DNA of 64,000 bases from Solirubrobacter soli DSM 22325 (GCF_000423665.1 NZ_AUIK01000016.1:124001-188000); one strand, 5' to 3'; counted from the stretch's first letter, positions 15,644-24,063 are shown. Notes: generated by a model not told the origin, from the sequence alone. A program made the numbers and translations.

Positions 15644-16507
15644 ATGCGCCCCTCTCTCCTCAGCCTCGCCGCCGCCGTCAGTGGCACGGCGGCGGCGCTG
15701 GTCTCCGCGGCGCCCGCACTGGGCGCCGACGCCATCTACGGCGGACCGACAAGGTCCGGTGCGCCGATCGTCGTCAAAGCCGACTCCAAGGCGCAACGCC
15801 TGAAGTCGGTCACGCTCTACTGGTCCGCCAAGTGCGGCGACGGAAGCTTCTTCGACGGCGGCGGGCAGCTGACGCCGGCCGTGCCGGTCGAAGGCTTCGC
15901 GCCCGGAAGGCGCGAGCTCGCCGTCTCCCGCAACGCGAAGGGCCGCTTCGAGGGCCAGCAGATGTACGCCCTGGACGGCGGAGCCAACATCGCCGTCATC
16001 CAGGTCAAGGTGGCCGGCAAGCTCGCCGCCAAGCGGGCCAGTGGCACGCTGTCGGCGATCATCAAGATCGCGGACAAGGCCACGAGCGCGGAGGTCACCT
16101 CCTGCCAGTTCGACACGTCCTGGGTCGCCACCCGCAAGCCGGGCACCATCTTCGCCGGCACGACGTCACAGGACCGCCCGATCGTCCTGAACACCTCCAC
16201 CACGGTGGTCAACGACGTGATCACCGCCTGGTCCGCTCCGTGTGGCGGGGACGCCGGCTACTTCAGCGGCCCCGATCACTGGGGCGGATTCAAGATCAAG
16301 TCCACCGGCAGCTTCGGCAATCCCTTCAGCAACGACGCGACCGACCCGGACGGCACGAAGGTCCACTGGGACTACGCCGTCGCGGGCAAGGTGCGCCGCG
16401 CGGACGCGAAAGGCACCCTCCAGGTGAAGGTCACCACGACCGACCCGGCCGGCGCCGTCACGTCCTGCGACTCCGGGAACGTGACCTGGAAGGCCGCCAC
16501 CGGCTGA
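15644..16507 (+). CDS. Secreted two-repeat beta protein, unknown function
   Basis: A 287-residue exported protein. MRPSLLSLAAAV through APALGADA is a Sec signal peptide. The mature part is two related halves: one begins YGGPTRSGAPIVVKADSK and runs to SVTLYWSAKCGDGSFF, the other begins FAGTTSQDRPIVLNTSTT and runs to VITAWSAPCGGDAGYF. Each half ends in a strand plus a Cys (VTSCQFDTSWVA, VTSCDSGNVTWKA). The four cysteines could form two disulfides. The start at 15644 is 7 nt after TAGCGT, like other leaderless starts here. No enzymatic motif is visible. Confidence 0.75.
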   Translation: MRPSLLSLAAAVSGTAAALVSAAPALGADAIYGGPTRSGAPIVVKADSKAQRLKSVTLYWSAKCGDGSFFDGGGQLTPAVPVEGFAPGRRELAVSRNAKGRFEGQQMYALDGGANIAVIQVKVAGKLAAKRASGTLSAIIKIADKATSAEVTSCQFDTSWVATRKPGTIFAGTTSQDRPIVLNTSTTVVNDVITAWSAPCGGDAGYFSGPDHWGGFKIKSTGSFGNPFSNDATDPDGTKVHWDYAVAGKVRRADAKGTLQVKVTTTDPAGAVTSCDSGNVTWKAATG

Positions 16508-16607
16508 TGCGCCAATAAAAGGCCAAGGATGCGCCAAGCTCGCGTCGGCACAGTCCCGTCCGCGGCGGGCAGCTCCCCCCCGAGCCTGCCCGCCGCATAC
16601 TCGTCGG

Positions 16608-17540
16608 ATGTGGGCTTACGCGATCAGCGCTCCCGGCCGCTTGGAGCGCGTCGAGGTGGACCGGCCGTCGGCGGGTGAGGGCCGCGTGCTCGCGCGGCTG
16701 CTCGCGGGCGGCATCTGCGGCTCGGACCTGCCGTCGTTCATCGGCCGCCGCAACACGTTCGTCGACTTCTACGGCGAGCCCGGCTACCCGCTGCACGAGG
16801 TCGTCGGCGAGGTCGTGGGCGGCGCGCTGCCCGTGGGCACGCGGTTCGTCGGCTGGGCCGAGCACCATCTCGGCCTCGCCGAGTACTTCGTCGCGCGGGT
16901 CGACGCGATCACGCCGATCCCGGACTTCACCGACGTGCAGGCGACGGTCGTCCAGCCGCTCTGCACCGTGCTCCACCAGCTCGACCGGGCGGGTGACGTG
17001 CGTGGAGCGCGGGTGGCCGTGGTGGGCCAGGGGTCGATCGGGCTGCTGTTCTCGCACGCGTTGAAGGCGCGGGGCGCGGCGTGGGTGACGGGGGTGGACC
17101 GGGTGGATCGGTCGGACGTCTCTGCCGCCTTCGGGGTCGACGAGGCCGTCTGCGAGGACGCGGCGGCGTGGTCTTCGGTGAGCGGCGACGCATTCGACCT
17201 GGTCGTCGAGGCGGTCGGCCACCACGCGGGCCCGCTCGAGGCCGCCGTGACCGCGCTGGCACCCCACGGCACGGTGCTCGCGTTCGGCGTCCCGGACGAG
17301 AGCCACTACGCGTTCCCGTTCAGGACGTTCTTCCGCAAGCACGCGACGCTGATCGCGGGCGCGGCCACCGATCGCGCCAACGCCCTGGCGCGCGCCCACG
17401 CCTACCTGCTCGAGCACCGCGCGCTCCTGGACCCGTACGTCACCACCGTCGTCGGGGTCCACGAGGCGCAACGGGCCTTCGAAACCGCGCTCGTCCCGTC
17501 GGCGGGGCGGATCAAAGTCGTCCTTGATGGCAGCATGTAG
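16608..17540 (+). CDS. Zinc-type MDR alcohol dehydrogenase-like protein
   Basis: A 310-residue medium-chain dehydrogenase. LLAGGICGSDLPSF gives the catalytic zinc Cys, PLHEVVGEVVGG the His-Glu pair, and VAVVGQGSIGLLFSHALK the NAD(P) Rossmann loop. The structural-zinc lobe with four cysteines is missing, so the protein is shorter than the 340-360 residues of typical members. The substrate is unknown. CATACT lies 6 nt before the ATG, again leaderless-like. The next gene starts 2 bp after its stop, so the two are co-transcribed. Confidence 0.82.
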   Translation: MWAYAISAPGRLERVEVDRPSAGEGRVLARLLAGGICGSDLPSFIGRRNTFVDFYGEPGYPLHEVVGEVVGGALPVGTRFVGWAEHHLGLAEYFVARVDAITPIPDFTDVQATVVQPLCTVLHQLDRAGDVRGARVAVVGQGSIGLLFSHALKARGAAWVTGVDRVDRSDVSAAFGVDEAVCEDAAAWSSVSGDAFDLVVEAVGHHAGPLEAAVTALAPHGTVLAFGVPDESHYAFPFRTFFRKHATLIAGAATDRANALARAHAYLLEHRALLDPYVTTVVGVHEAQRAFETALVPSAGRIKVVLDGSM

Positions 17541-17542
17541 CC

Positions 17543-17986
17543 GTGGCCGAGCGATTCACCGCCGTGCTCCACGAACGACACGTCGTCGTGCCGCTCGACG
17601 TCCGTGCACTGTGGGGCGAGGCACGCCCACCCGTCAAGGGGACCGTGAACGGCGTCGAGTACCGCTCGCGCCTCTCGGTCTACGGCGGCGAGACCATGCT
17701 CGGCCTCACGAACGCGTTCCGTGCGGAGGCGGGCATCGCGGCGGGTGACGAGGTCGAGGTGACGATGGAGCGCGACGACGCGCCGCGCGAGGTCGAGGTC
17801 CCGCCGGCGTTGGGGCGACGACTCGACGGCGATGACACCGCGCGCGCCGCCTTCGAGAAGCTCTCCTTCACCCACCGGCGCGAGTACGCGAACTGGATCG
17901 CCGAGGCCAAGAAGGAAGCGACGCGCGAACGGCGCGCCGGCAAGGCGATCGAGATGTTGCGCGAGGGCGTTAAGACACCAGGCTGA
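17543..17986 (+). CDS. YdeI/OmpD-associated-family protein with DUF1905 domain
   Basis: A 147-residue protein. Residues about 1-85 are a DUF1905 beta barrel (FTAVLHERHVVVPLDV, RSRLSVYGGETMLGL, GDEVEVTMERDDAPREVEVP). The C-terminal FEKLSFTHRREYANWIAEAK and RAGKAIEMLREGVK form the YdeI/OmpD-associated helical pair. The biochemical role is unknown. It begins 2 bp after the MDR dehydrogenase stop, and its end overlaps the NUDIX gene on the opposite strand by 17 bp. Confidence 0.82.
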   Translation: MAERFTAVLHERHVVVPLDVRALWGEARPPVKGTVNGVEYRSRLSVYGGETMLGLTNAFRAEAGIAAGDEVEVTMERDDAPREVEVPPALGRRLDGDDTARAAFEKLSFTHRREYANWIAEAKKEATRERRAGKAIEMLREGVKTPG

Positions 17987-18368
17987 ACGCGGCCTCGGCC
18001 GAGTCGGTCAGCTCGAGACCGTCGGGCGAGTCGACCCACATGTAGGCGTCGTGCTCGTCGGAGAGCGTGACCGTGCCGATCGCGCTGGTGATGTAGACGT
18101 GCTCACGGACGCGGCGGCCGCGCGGGGAGATCATCTCGCGGCAGGAGACGCGGCGGCCCTGGGCGAGCATCAGGCCGGTCTCTTCCTCGAGCTCGCGGGC
18201 GAGGGCCTTCATCACGCGCTCGCCGCGGTCGACCTTGCCGCCGGGGAGCTCCCACAGGCCGGGCATCGTGTCCCACGAGGCGCGGCGGACGAGCAGCACC
18301 TTGCCGTCGGACTCGACGATCGCGCGGGCGACCGAGAGGTCGATCCGGGTCTTCGTGAACGTCGGCAT
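17970..18368 (-). CDS. NUDIX hydrolase
   Basis: A 132-residue NUDIX enzyme. The box is complete: GGKVDRGERVMKALARELEE plus the following ETGL gives Gx5Ex7REUxEExGU. The protein begins MPTFTKTRIDLSVARAIVES and has a VLLVRRASWDTMPGLWELPGG strand-loop typical of MutT/ADP-ribose-type hydrolases. The substrate is likely a nucleotide derivative. The ATG at 18368 gives the normal length; the frame extends further upstream without homology. It is divergent from the next MDR oxidoreductase. Confidence 0.88.
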   Translation of the reverse strand: MPTFTKTRIDLSVARAIVESDGKVLLVRRASWDTMPGLWELPGGKVDRGERVMKALARELEEETGLMLAQGRRVSCREMISPRGRRVREHVYITSAIGTVTLSDEHDAYMWVDSPDGLELTDSAEAAFSLVS

Positions 18369-18468
18369 GCCTTGGTGATCGGCAGCGACGCTCTTGAGCC
18401 TGAGCGACCGATGGTCAGCGAATGTACTTGCGCGCCCGTCGCGGGCCGACCGGTTAGCGTGCAGGGCG

Positions 18469-19467
18469 ATGACTTGGACCAGCCGCGAGATCCGGCTCGC
18501 TTCACGCCCGGTCGGCGAGCCCCAGCTGTCCGACTTCGAGCTCGCTGAGGTCGAGATCGGCGATCCGGACGACGGCGAGGTCGTCGTCCGCAACACGTTC
18601 ATGTCGGTCGACCCGTACATGCGCGGGCGCATGAACGACGCGCCGTCCTATCAGCCGCCGTTCCAGCTCGGCGCGCCGCTGGAGGGCGCGGCGGTCGGGG
18701 AGGTCGTCGCGTCGCGCCACGAGCGCTTCGCCGAGGGCGACGTCGTGACCCACCAGCTCGGCTGGCGCGAGTACGCGAAGGTCTCGCGCGGCCTGCGGAA
18801 GGTCGCTGCGGAGGGCATCCGGCCGAGCGCCTTCCTCGGCGTGCTCGGCATGCCCGGCCTGACCGCCTACGTCGGGCTGCTCGACATCGCCGAACTGCGC
18901 GAGGACGACGTCGTGTTCGTCAGCGGCGCGGCGGGCGCGGTCGGCTCACTCGTCGGCCAGATCGCGAAGCTGCGCGGGCACACGGTGATCGGCTCGGCGG
19001 GCACCGCGGAGAAGGTCGCCTGGCTGCGGGAGATCGGCTTCGACGCCGCGTTCGACTACCACGACGGCGTGAAGGACCAGCTCAAGGCCGCCGCTCCGGA
19101 CGGCATCGACGTCTACTTCGACAACGTCGGCGGCGAGCATCTGGAGGCCGCGATCAGCCGGCTGCACACCCACGGCCGCGTCGCCCTGTGCGGGATGATC
19201 TCCGCCTACAACGCGACCGAGCCGCCGGCCGCGCCGCGCAACCTCATCCAGGCCGTCGGCAAGCGCCTGACCCTGCGCGGCTTCATCATCCTCGACCACT
19301 TCGACCGGCTGCCGGCGTTCCTCGGCGAGATCGCCCCGGCCGTCGCCGCCGGCGAGATCAAGTTCCGCGAGACGATCGTCGAGGGTGGCGTCGACGCTGC
19401 CCCGCAGGCCTTCCTAGACCTGCTCCACGGGGCGAACGTCGGCAAGATGCTCGTAGCGGTCGGGTAG
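18469..19467 (+). CDS. NADP-dependent MDR oxidoreductase (CurA/PTGR-like)
   Basis: A 332-residue zinc-independent medium-chain reductase. FMSVDPYMRGRMNDAPSY is the signature of the leukotriene B4 dehydrogenase/curcumin reductase group, which reduces alkenal and alkenone double bonds. VSGAAGAVGSLVGQIAKLRG is the AxxGxxG NADP loop and VYFDNVGGEHLEAAI the active-site helix region. The start is at 18469, 8 nt after TAGCGT; no Shine-Dalgarno is seen. The 3' end overlaps the molybdopterin enzyme gene by 54 bp tail-to-tail. Confidence 0.9.
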   Translation: MTWTSREIRLASRPVGEPQLSDFELAEVEIGDPDDGEVVVRNTFMSVDPYMRGRMNDAPSYQPPFQLGAPLEGAAVGEVVASRHERFAEGDVVTHQLGWREYAKVSRGLRKVAAEGIRPSAFLGVLGMPGLTAYVGLLDIAELREDDVVFVSGAAGAVGSLVGQIAKLRGHTVIGSAGTAEKVAWLREIGFDAAFDYHDGVKDQLKAAAPDGIDVYFDNVGGEHLEAAISRLHTHGRVALCGMISAYNATEPPAAPRNLIQAVGKRLTLRGFIILDHFDRLPAFLGEIAPAVAAGEIKFRETIVEGGVDAAPQAFLDLLHGANVGKMLVAVG

Positions 19468-21471
19468 CAGCGCGCAGACCTCGACGCGGTTGTCGTGGAA
19501 GATCGCGCCGCCGGCCATGTCGGCGTCGCGCTCCTCGACGGTCGCGTTGACGTTCGCGCCGCCGCGGACGTGCTTGAGCCAGTAGCCCTTGGTCGAGGCG
19601 ATCACGCCGGGCCGGACGCGGTCGGAGACCTCGACGTCGGCTTCGAACCCACCGCGCGCGTTGTGCACGTACGCGCGGTCGCCGGTGCACAGGCCGCGCT
19701 TGGACGCGTCCTCCGGATGGATCTCGATCCTCGGGCCGCCGGCCTTCTTCATCAGGTCCGGCTTGTTGGCGAACATCGAGTTCAGGAACCAGTGGCTCGC
19801 GGGGGCGATCAGCGCCAGTGGCGCGTCGCCGGTCTGGGCGGGCGGGACGTAGCCCGGGAGCGGGTCGTGGCCGTCCTCTCGGGCCGTCGTACTGAAGAAC
19901 TCGAGCTTGCCCGAAGGGGTCGGGAAGCCGTCGGTGAAGGGGACGTAGGGCGTCGGGTAGTCCAGGCGCATCGAGCCGTGCTCGACCAGGTGGTCGTAGT
20001 CGTCGCCGAGCAGCGTGCGGGCCATCGACTCGTCGTCCTCGTAGAGCGCGGGCTCGGTCAGGCCCATCGCCTTGGTCAGCCGCCGGAACGTCTCGGTGGT
20101 CGAGAGCGCCTCGCCGGCGGGTGCGACCGCGGGCCGGTTGAGGTGCACATACATGTGCCCGTAACCGTCATTGACATCGAGATGCTCGGTCTGCATCGTC
20201 GCGGGGAGGACGATGTCGGCGTAGTCGACGGTGTCGGTCGGGAACTGCTCCATCACGACCGTGAACAGGTCCTCGCGCATGAGGCCTTGGCGGACGCGGT
20301 TGGAGTCCGGGTTGCTGCTCATCGGGTTGGCGCCGTAGATGACCAGTGCGTGGACGTCGTCCTGCGCCAGGTGCTTGCCCATCAGTGTCATCGAGAGCGT
20401 GCGGACGGGTTCGGTGAGCAGGTCGTCCCTGAAGATCTCGTGGATCGGCGGCGCGAATCGCCCGCTCGTGCTGTACGACGCGCCGCCGCCCGGGTACTGC
20501 CAGTCGCCGGTGACGCCGGGCAGCGCGTAGAGGAGCCTGAGCGCGTTGCCGCCGCCCGCGTGGCGCTGCATGCCCATCGTGCAGCGGATGCCGGTCGGGC
20601 GGGTGGTGGCGATCCGCTCGCCGAGCGCGACGATCGTCGCCTCGTCGATGCCGGTGATCTCGGCGGCTTGTGCGGGCGTGAAGTCGAGGATGCGCTCTTT
20701 GAACTCCGGCCAGCCGACCGTGTGCTTCGCCAGGTACTCGCGATCCTCGGCGCCGCGGCTGACGATCACGTTCAGCAGACCCAGCGCGAGCGCCGCGTCG
20801 GTGCCGGGGAGCGGCGCGATGTGCTCGTCCGCCTGCGCCGCCGTGCGCGTCCTCAACGGATCGATGGCGACGATGTGCGCGCCCTGCTTGCGCGCCTTGA
20901 GGATGAACTTCCACAGGTGGTGGCCGCTCGTGAGCGTGTTCGTGCCCCACAGCAGGATCAGCTTCGAGTGCTGGAACGTCTCCGGGTCCATCCCGGCCGC
21001 GGTGCCGGTGACGTAGGTCGCGCCCTGGCGGCCGGCGACGCTGCAGGCCGTCATGTCATGGCGCGAGGCGCCGAGCACGTTCCAGAGCCGCTGCCCCGCC
21101 CGCCCCTCGAGACCCTGCACGTACCCGAGCGTGCCCGTGCCCTGGAACGGCCAGATCGCCTCGCCACCGTGCTCGTCGATGGTGCGCCGGAGGTTGGTGG
21201 CGATCGTTTCGAGGGCCTCGTCCCAGCTGATCCGCTCGAACTTCCCCTCGCCCTTGGCGCCGACCCGCTTGAGCGGATGCAGGATGCGGTCCGGCGCTCG
21301 CGTGTGGTCGAGGTAGCCGTTGACCTTCGCGCACAACGCGCCCGCCGTGAACGGGTGCTCGCGGTTGCCCTTCAGGTTGACCGCACGCCCCTCGTCGTCG
21401 ACCGTCACCACCCAGCTGCACCCATCAGGGCAGTCGAGCGGGCAGGCGCCGAAGACCTCGTGCATCCCCAT
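19414..21471 (-). CDS. Molybdopterin-dependent oxidoreductase (formate dehydrogenase/NasA-like)
   Basis: A 685-residue soluble Mo/W bis-MGD enzyme. Cys10, Cys14, Cys18 (CPLDCPDGC) and Cys47 form the N-terminal 4Fe-4S site. ISWDEALETIATNL, LILLWGTNTLTSGHH, IVAIDPLRTRTAAQADEHI and DIVLPATMQTEHLDVNDGYG are typical molybdopterin domain segments, and VSDRVRPGVIASTKGYW belongs to the C-terminal molydop_binding domain. No twin-arginine signal or subunit genes are present, so it is likely cytoplasmic and stands alone. The electron donor is unknown. The first ATG at 21471 is chosen; a second lies two codons later. The neighbouring repeat-protein gene starts only 22 bp away on the other strand. Confidence 0.88.
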   Translation of the reverse strand: MGMHEVFGACPLDCPDGCSWVVTVDDEGRAVNLKGNREHPFTAGALCAKVNGYLDHTRAPDRILHPLKRVGAKGEGKFERISWDEALETIATNLRRTIDEHGGEAIWPFQGTGTLGYVQGLEGRAGQRLWNVLGASRHDMTACSVAGRQGATYVTGTAAGMDPETFQHSKLILLWGTNTLTSGHHLWKFILKARKQGAHIVAIDPLRTRTAAQADEHIAPLPGTDAALALGLLNVIVSRGAEDREYLAKHTVGWPEFKERILDFTPAQAAEITGIDEATIVALGERIATTRPTGIRCTMGMQRHAGGGNALRLLYALPGVTGDWQYPGGGASYSTSGRFAPPIHEIFRDDLLTEPVRTLSMTLMGKHLAQDDVHALVIYGANPMSSNPDSNRVRQGLMREDLFTVVMEQFPTDTVDYADIVLPATMQTEHLDVNDGYGHMYVHLNRPAVAPAGEALSTTETFRRLTKAMGLTEPALYEDDESMARTLLGDDYDHLVEHGSMRLDYPTPYVPFTDGFPTPSGKLEFFSTTAREDGHDPLPGYVPPAQTGDAPLALIAPASHWFLNSMFANKPDLMKKAGGPRIEIHPEDASKRGLCTGDRAYVHNARGGFEADVEVSDRVRPGVIASTKGYWLKHVRGGANVNATVEERDADMAGGAIFHDNRVEVCALLPDRYEHLADVRPVEQV

Positions 21472-21493
21472 CAGGCTACTTTGGCCCGTGGCC

Positions 21494-21808
21494 ATGGACC
21501 TTCCTCCCCACGCCCGCGCAGTGCTGACCGGCCCGGACTTCGTCGCCCGCACCCTCGCCGTCCGCGAGCCCGACCCGCAGCGCGCCTGGATTCTCCGCCG
21601 CCCCCGGGCGGTCCGTCGTTCATTCGTCGAGACGGTGGTCGACGCGGGTGGCGACGAGGAGCGCTGGATGCTGCTCCAGGACGACGACACCCGCCAGTCC
21701 TATGTACGGGACGTGCTGCGGGGTGAGGATCTCCAGGCGAGTTGGCTGCTCGGCCAGGCTCGCGAGGTGCGCGAGTCCTACGTCGCCGAGGTGATCGACG
21801 CGCGGTAG
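21494..21808 (+). CDS. Small internally repeated protein, unknown function
   Basis: A 104-residue protein with three degenerate repeats of about 24-26 residues. They read W-x-L then a basic segment then R-x-S-F/Y-V-x-x-V: WILRRPRAVRRSFVETVV, WMLLQDDDTRQSYVRDVL and WLLGQAREVRESYVAEVI. The protein is charged, has no cysteines or signal, and is probably helical. An in-frame GTG six bases earlier could also start it. No known family was recognised. It is divergent from the molybdopterin enzyme, and the 3' end overlaps the membrane protein gene by 31 bp. Confidence 0.6.
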   Translation: MDLPPHARAVLTGPDFVARTLAVREPDPQRAWILRRPRAVRRSFVETVVDAGGDEERWMLLQDDDTRQSYVRDVLRGEDLQASWLLGQAREVRESYVAEVIDAR

Positions 21809-22152
21809 CGCGGCCGGCCGAGCGTCGCCCGCAACGGCGGCGCCAGCAGGACCCCGAGGATCGCGAACTGCCACGCGAACAGGGCGAGCACCACGGACGC
21901 GTCCACGCCCACGCTTGAGAACTGCACGCCGCCGCGGGCGAACACGTACGCCGTGTACGCCTCCCACGCCAGCGCGATCAGGTAGATCACCCGCACCCGC
22001 GCGGCGACGCCCGCGACCAGCAGCACGTCGAAGGTGAGCTCTTCGAGCCCGCCGGTCCACATGCTGTCGGCGAGCGCCATCCACGCGAACCGGGTCGCGA
22101 GGAGGGCCGCCAGCAGGCCGACGCACAGATTGAAGCGAGGATTCCTGACCAT
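21778..22152 (-). CDS. Small integral membrane protein, hypothetical
   Basis: A 124-residue protein with four predicted hydrophobic segments: LCVGLLAALLATRFAWMAL, FDVLLVAGVAARVRVIYLIA, AWEAYTAYVFA and VLALFAWQFAILGVLLAPPL. Short arginine-rich loops fit an inner-membrane protein. No family motif was recognised. A TACGCT hexamer lies 9 nt before the ATG on the minus strand, fitting a leaderless start. It lies 33 bp downstream of the DUF559 protein gene, on the same strand. Confidence 0.65.
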   Translation of the reverse strand: MVRNPRFNLCVGLLAALLATRFAWMALADSMWTGGLEELTFDVLLVAGVAARVRVIYLIALAWEAYTAYVFARGGVQFSSVGVDASVVLALFAWQFAILGVLLAPPLRATLGRPRYRASITSAT

Positions 22153-22185
22153 TGCCGCGCCAGCGTAGGGGTCTCGCGCGCGCAG

Positions 22186-23091
22186 TCAAGTGTTCCTGGC
22201 CGATCGTCCGAGCGCAGCGGTCAGCGCTTGCAGGACCTTCTCAGGCCGGTGGTCGACGTCGGCCTCGGTGAACCGGATCACCGTGTAGCCCGCCGCGCGC
22301 AGGGCGGCGTCCTCGATGGCGTCGTCGACCCGCGTGCGGGCGCGGCGGTGACCGGGTCCGTCGATCTCGACGACGACCATCGGCCACGTGAAGTCGACCT
22401 CGAACCCGTTGACGTTCACGTTGTGTCGCGGCTGCGGGAGGCCGGCGCCGGCGATCAACTTGCGGAAGCGCTTCTCCAACCGGCTCCGCGAACCGGCGCT
22501 GCCGCTCAGGTGCAGGTCGATCGCGGCCTCGAGGACCTTGACGCCCCGGCGACCGTTGGCGCGGTCGAGCGCGGCGCGTGTCGCCGCCAGGTCGAACTTG
22601 CCCCAGTGGGCGGCCTCGTGGATGACGTGGGCGACGTCCTCGGCGTCTTCGTCGTCAGCCAGGTCGACCAGCGTTCGTGCGACCGTCGTGACCGGGATGC
22701 CGTTCACGACCGTGAGGTCGCGAGGATCGAGGTTCCGGCACGTGCGGACGCGGAGCCCCGGCTGCGTGCGGCGATGGCCTGGAACGATGATCTCCACCTC
22801 GCGAGGCGTTCGCTTCCCGACACCCAGGAGCACGGTGGCGCAGCGGCCGGCGAGTGCGGCGCCATGACCGCCCGCGAGCACCCCCGCCATCCACTCCCCC
22901 TCGCGCGACAGACGCGGATGGCCGTAGGCGTACACGCCGCGGTACTTCCGATGCAGGCGTCCGGAGCGCACCCATTTGGCGACGCCGGCCCGACTCAGCC
23001 CGAGTTGCGAGCTCTTGATCGCGCCGTGCTGTCTGGCGGCGATGGAGGGTGCTTCACGTTCGTTCACAGGGAGTGAACGTTCGTGCGTCAC
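22186..23091 (-). CDS. AbiEi-type winged-helix plus DUF559 endonuclease-like protein
   Basis: A 301-residue protein. Residues about 14-60 (RQHGAIKSSQLGLSRAGVAK, GRLHRKYRGVYAYG) match the N-terminal winged-helix of AbiEi-type antitoxins. The middle (VNGIPVTTVARTLVDLAD) is the linker typical of this actinobacterial family. The C-terminus is DUF559-like, a very-short-patch-repair nuclease fold, with FEVDFTWPMVVVEIDGPGH and AALRAAGYTVIRFTEADV. No toxin partner is adjacent. The real function, whether regulator, defence component or nuclease, is unknown. Start is either GTG 23091 or GTG 23067. Confidence 0.8.
   Translation of the reverse strand: MTHERSLPVNEREAPSIAARQHGAIKSSQLGLSRAGVAKWVRSGRLHRKYRGVYAYGHPRLSREGEWMAGVLAGGHGAALAGRCATVLLGVGKRTPREVEIIVPGHRRTQPGLRVRTCRNLDPRDLTVVNGIPVTTVARTLVDLADDEDAEDVAHVIHEAAHWGKFDLAATRAALDRANGRRGVKVLEAAIDLHLSGSAGSRSRLEKRFRKLIAGAGLPQPRHNVNVNGFEVDFTWPMVVVEIDGPGHRRARTRVDDAIEDAALRAAGYTVIRFTEADVDHRPEKVLQALTAALGRSARNT
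23061..23079. promoter_or_regulatory. Palindrome over the DUF559 protein gene start
   Basis: CGTTCAC (23061-23067) and GTGAACG (23073-23079) are perfect arms around AGGGA. They overlap the 5' end of the DUF559/AbiEi-type gene and lie about 100 bp from the ilvE start. AbiEi-type winged-helix proteins autoregulate through inverted repeats, so this is a candidate operator. Confidence 0.45.
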
Positions 23092-23178
23092 CCCCCGACG
23101 GATCTAGACGCGTTCGTGCCGAAAGACGCGCGGAACCGTTACAAAAGAGTGCACGCCCACGCTGAATGGAGAGCCCGA

Positions 23179-24063
23179 ATGTCCTTCGACCCGTCCGGCC
23201 TGACCGCCTACGTCAACGGTGAGTTCGTCGATGCCACCAAGGCGTCGGTCTCGATCTTCGACCACGGCTTCCTCTACGGCGACGGCGTGTTCGAGGGGAT
23301 GCGGGTGTTCGACGGCGGACTCTTCCGGGCGGAGCTGCACATGGCGCGGATCGCGCGGTCGGCGCGGACGATCGGGCTGACGGCGCCCGACGACCTGCTC
23401 GAGATCATCGGCGAGGTGGTGCGGCGGAGCGAGCTGCAGGACGCCCACGTGCGCCCGATCGTCGCGCGCGGCTTCGGCGGGCCCGGCATCGACCCGCGCA
23501 ACTGCCCCGAACAGACCGTGATCGTGTCCGCGTACCCGTTCCCGCCGTTCCTCGGCGCCGACCCGATCAAGCTCTTCACCAGCGCTGTGGTCCGCAAGGC
23601 GCCGCGCTCGCTCGGCGCGCACGTCAAGTCGCTCAACTACCTCGACGCGATCGTCGCCAAGCAGCAGGCGGGCGAGCTGGGGATGCACGACGCGGTGATG
23701 CTCGACCACCTCGGCGCGGTCGCCGAGTGCACGGGGGCGAACCTCTTCATCGTCGTCGGCGACACCGTCGTCACGCCCACCACGCGGGCCGCGCTGCCGG
23801 GCATCACGCGCCGGACCGTGCTCGAGATCTGCGCCGAGGAGGGATTCGCCACCGAGGAGCGCGACGTCTGGCCCGCCGAGCTGCACTGCTGCGACGGCGC
23901 GTTCGTCTGCGGCTCCGGAGCGGGGATCGTCCCGATCGGGTCCTTCGACGGGCGCCCGGTCGTCCAGCCCGACCACCCGATCATCGCGCGCATCCAGGAC
24001 GCCTACAAAGCGCGCACGCGTGCCGCCGCCTACCGGACGGAGCTCTACATTGCCGTCTCATGA
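23179..24063 (+). CDS. ilvE: Branched-chain amino acid aminotransferase (class IV PLP)
   Basis: A 294-residue class IV aminotransferase. SIFDHGFLYGDGVFEGMRVF is the substrate-pocket entrance, Lys150 in HVKSLNYLDAIVAKQQA is the PLP Schiff-base lysine, and AECTGANLFIVVGD and LPGITRRTVLEI bind phosphate and cofactor. This matches IlvE-type enzymes that make or degrade leucine, isoleucine and valine; D-amino-acid or aryl substrate variants cannot be excluded. TGGAGAG lies just before the ATG. Its stop overlaps the next gene start by ATGA. Confidence 0.88.
   Translation: MSFDPSGLTAYVNGEFVDATKASVSIFDHGFLYGDGVFEGMRVFDGGLFRAELHMARIARSARTIGLTAPDDLLEIIGEVVRRSELQDAHVRPIVARGFGGPGIDPRNCPEQTVIVSAYPFPPFLGADPIKLFTSAVVRKAPRSLGAHVKSLNYLDAIVAKQQAGELGMHDAVMLDHLGAVAECTGANLFIVVGDTVVTPTTRAALPGITRRTVLEICAEEGFATEERDVWPAELHCCDGAFVCGSGAGIVPIGSFDGRPVVQPDHPIIARIQDAYKARTRAAAYRTELYIAVS

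Noticed and set aside
19495..21726. 743-residue forward frame opposite the molybdopterin enzyme
   Set aside because: Composition is Arg/Asp/Val-rich with no domain pattern, while the opposite strand carries the complete molybdopterin signature.
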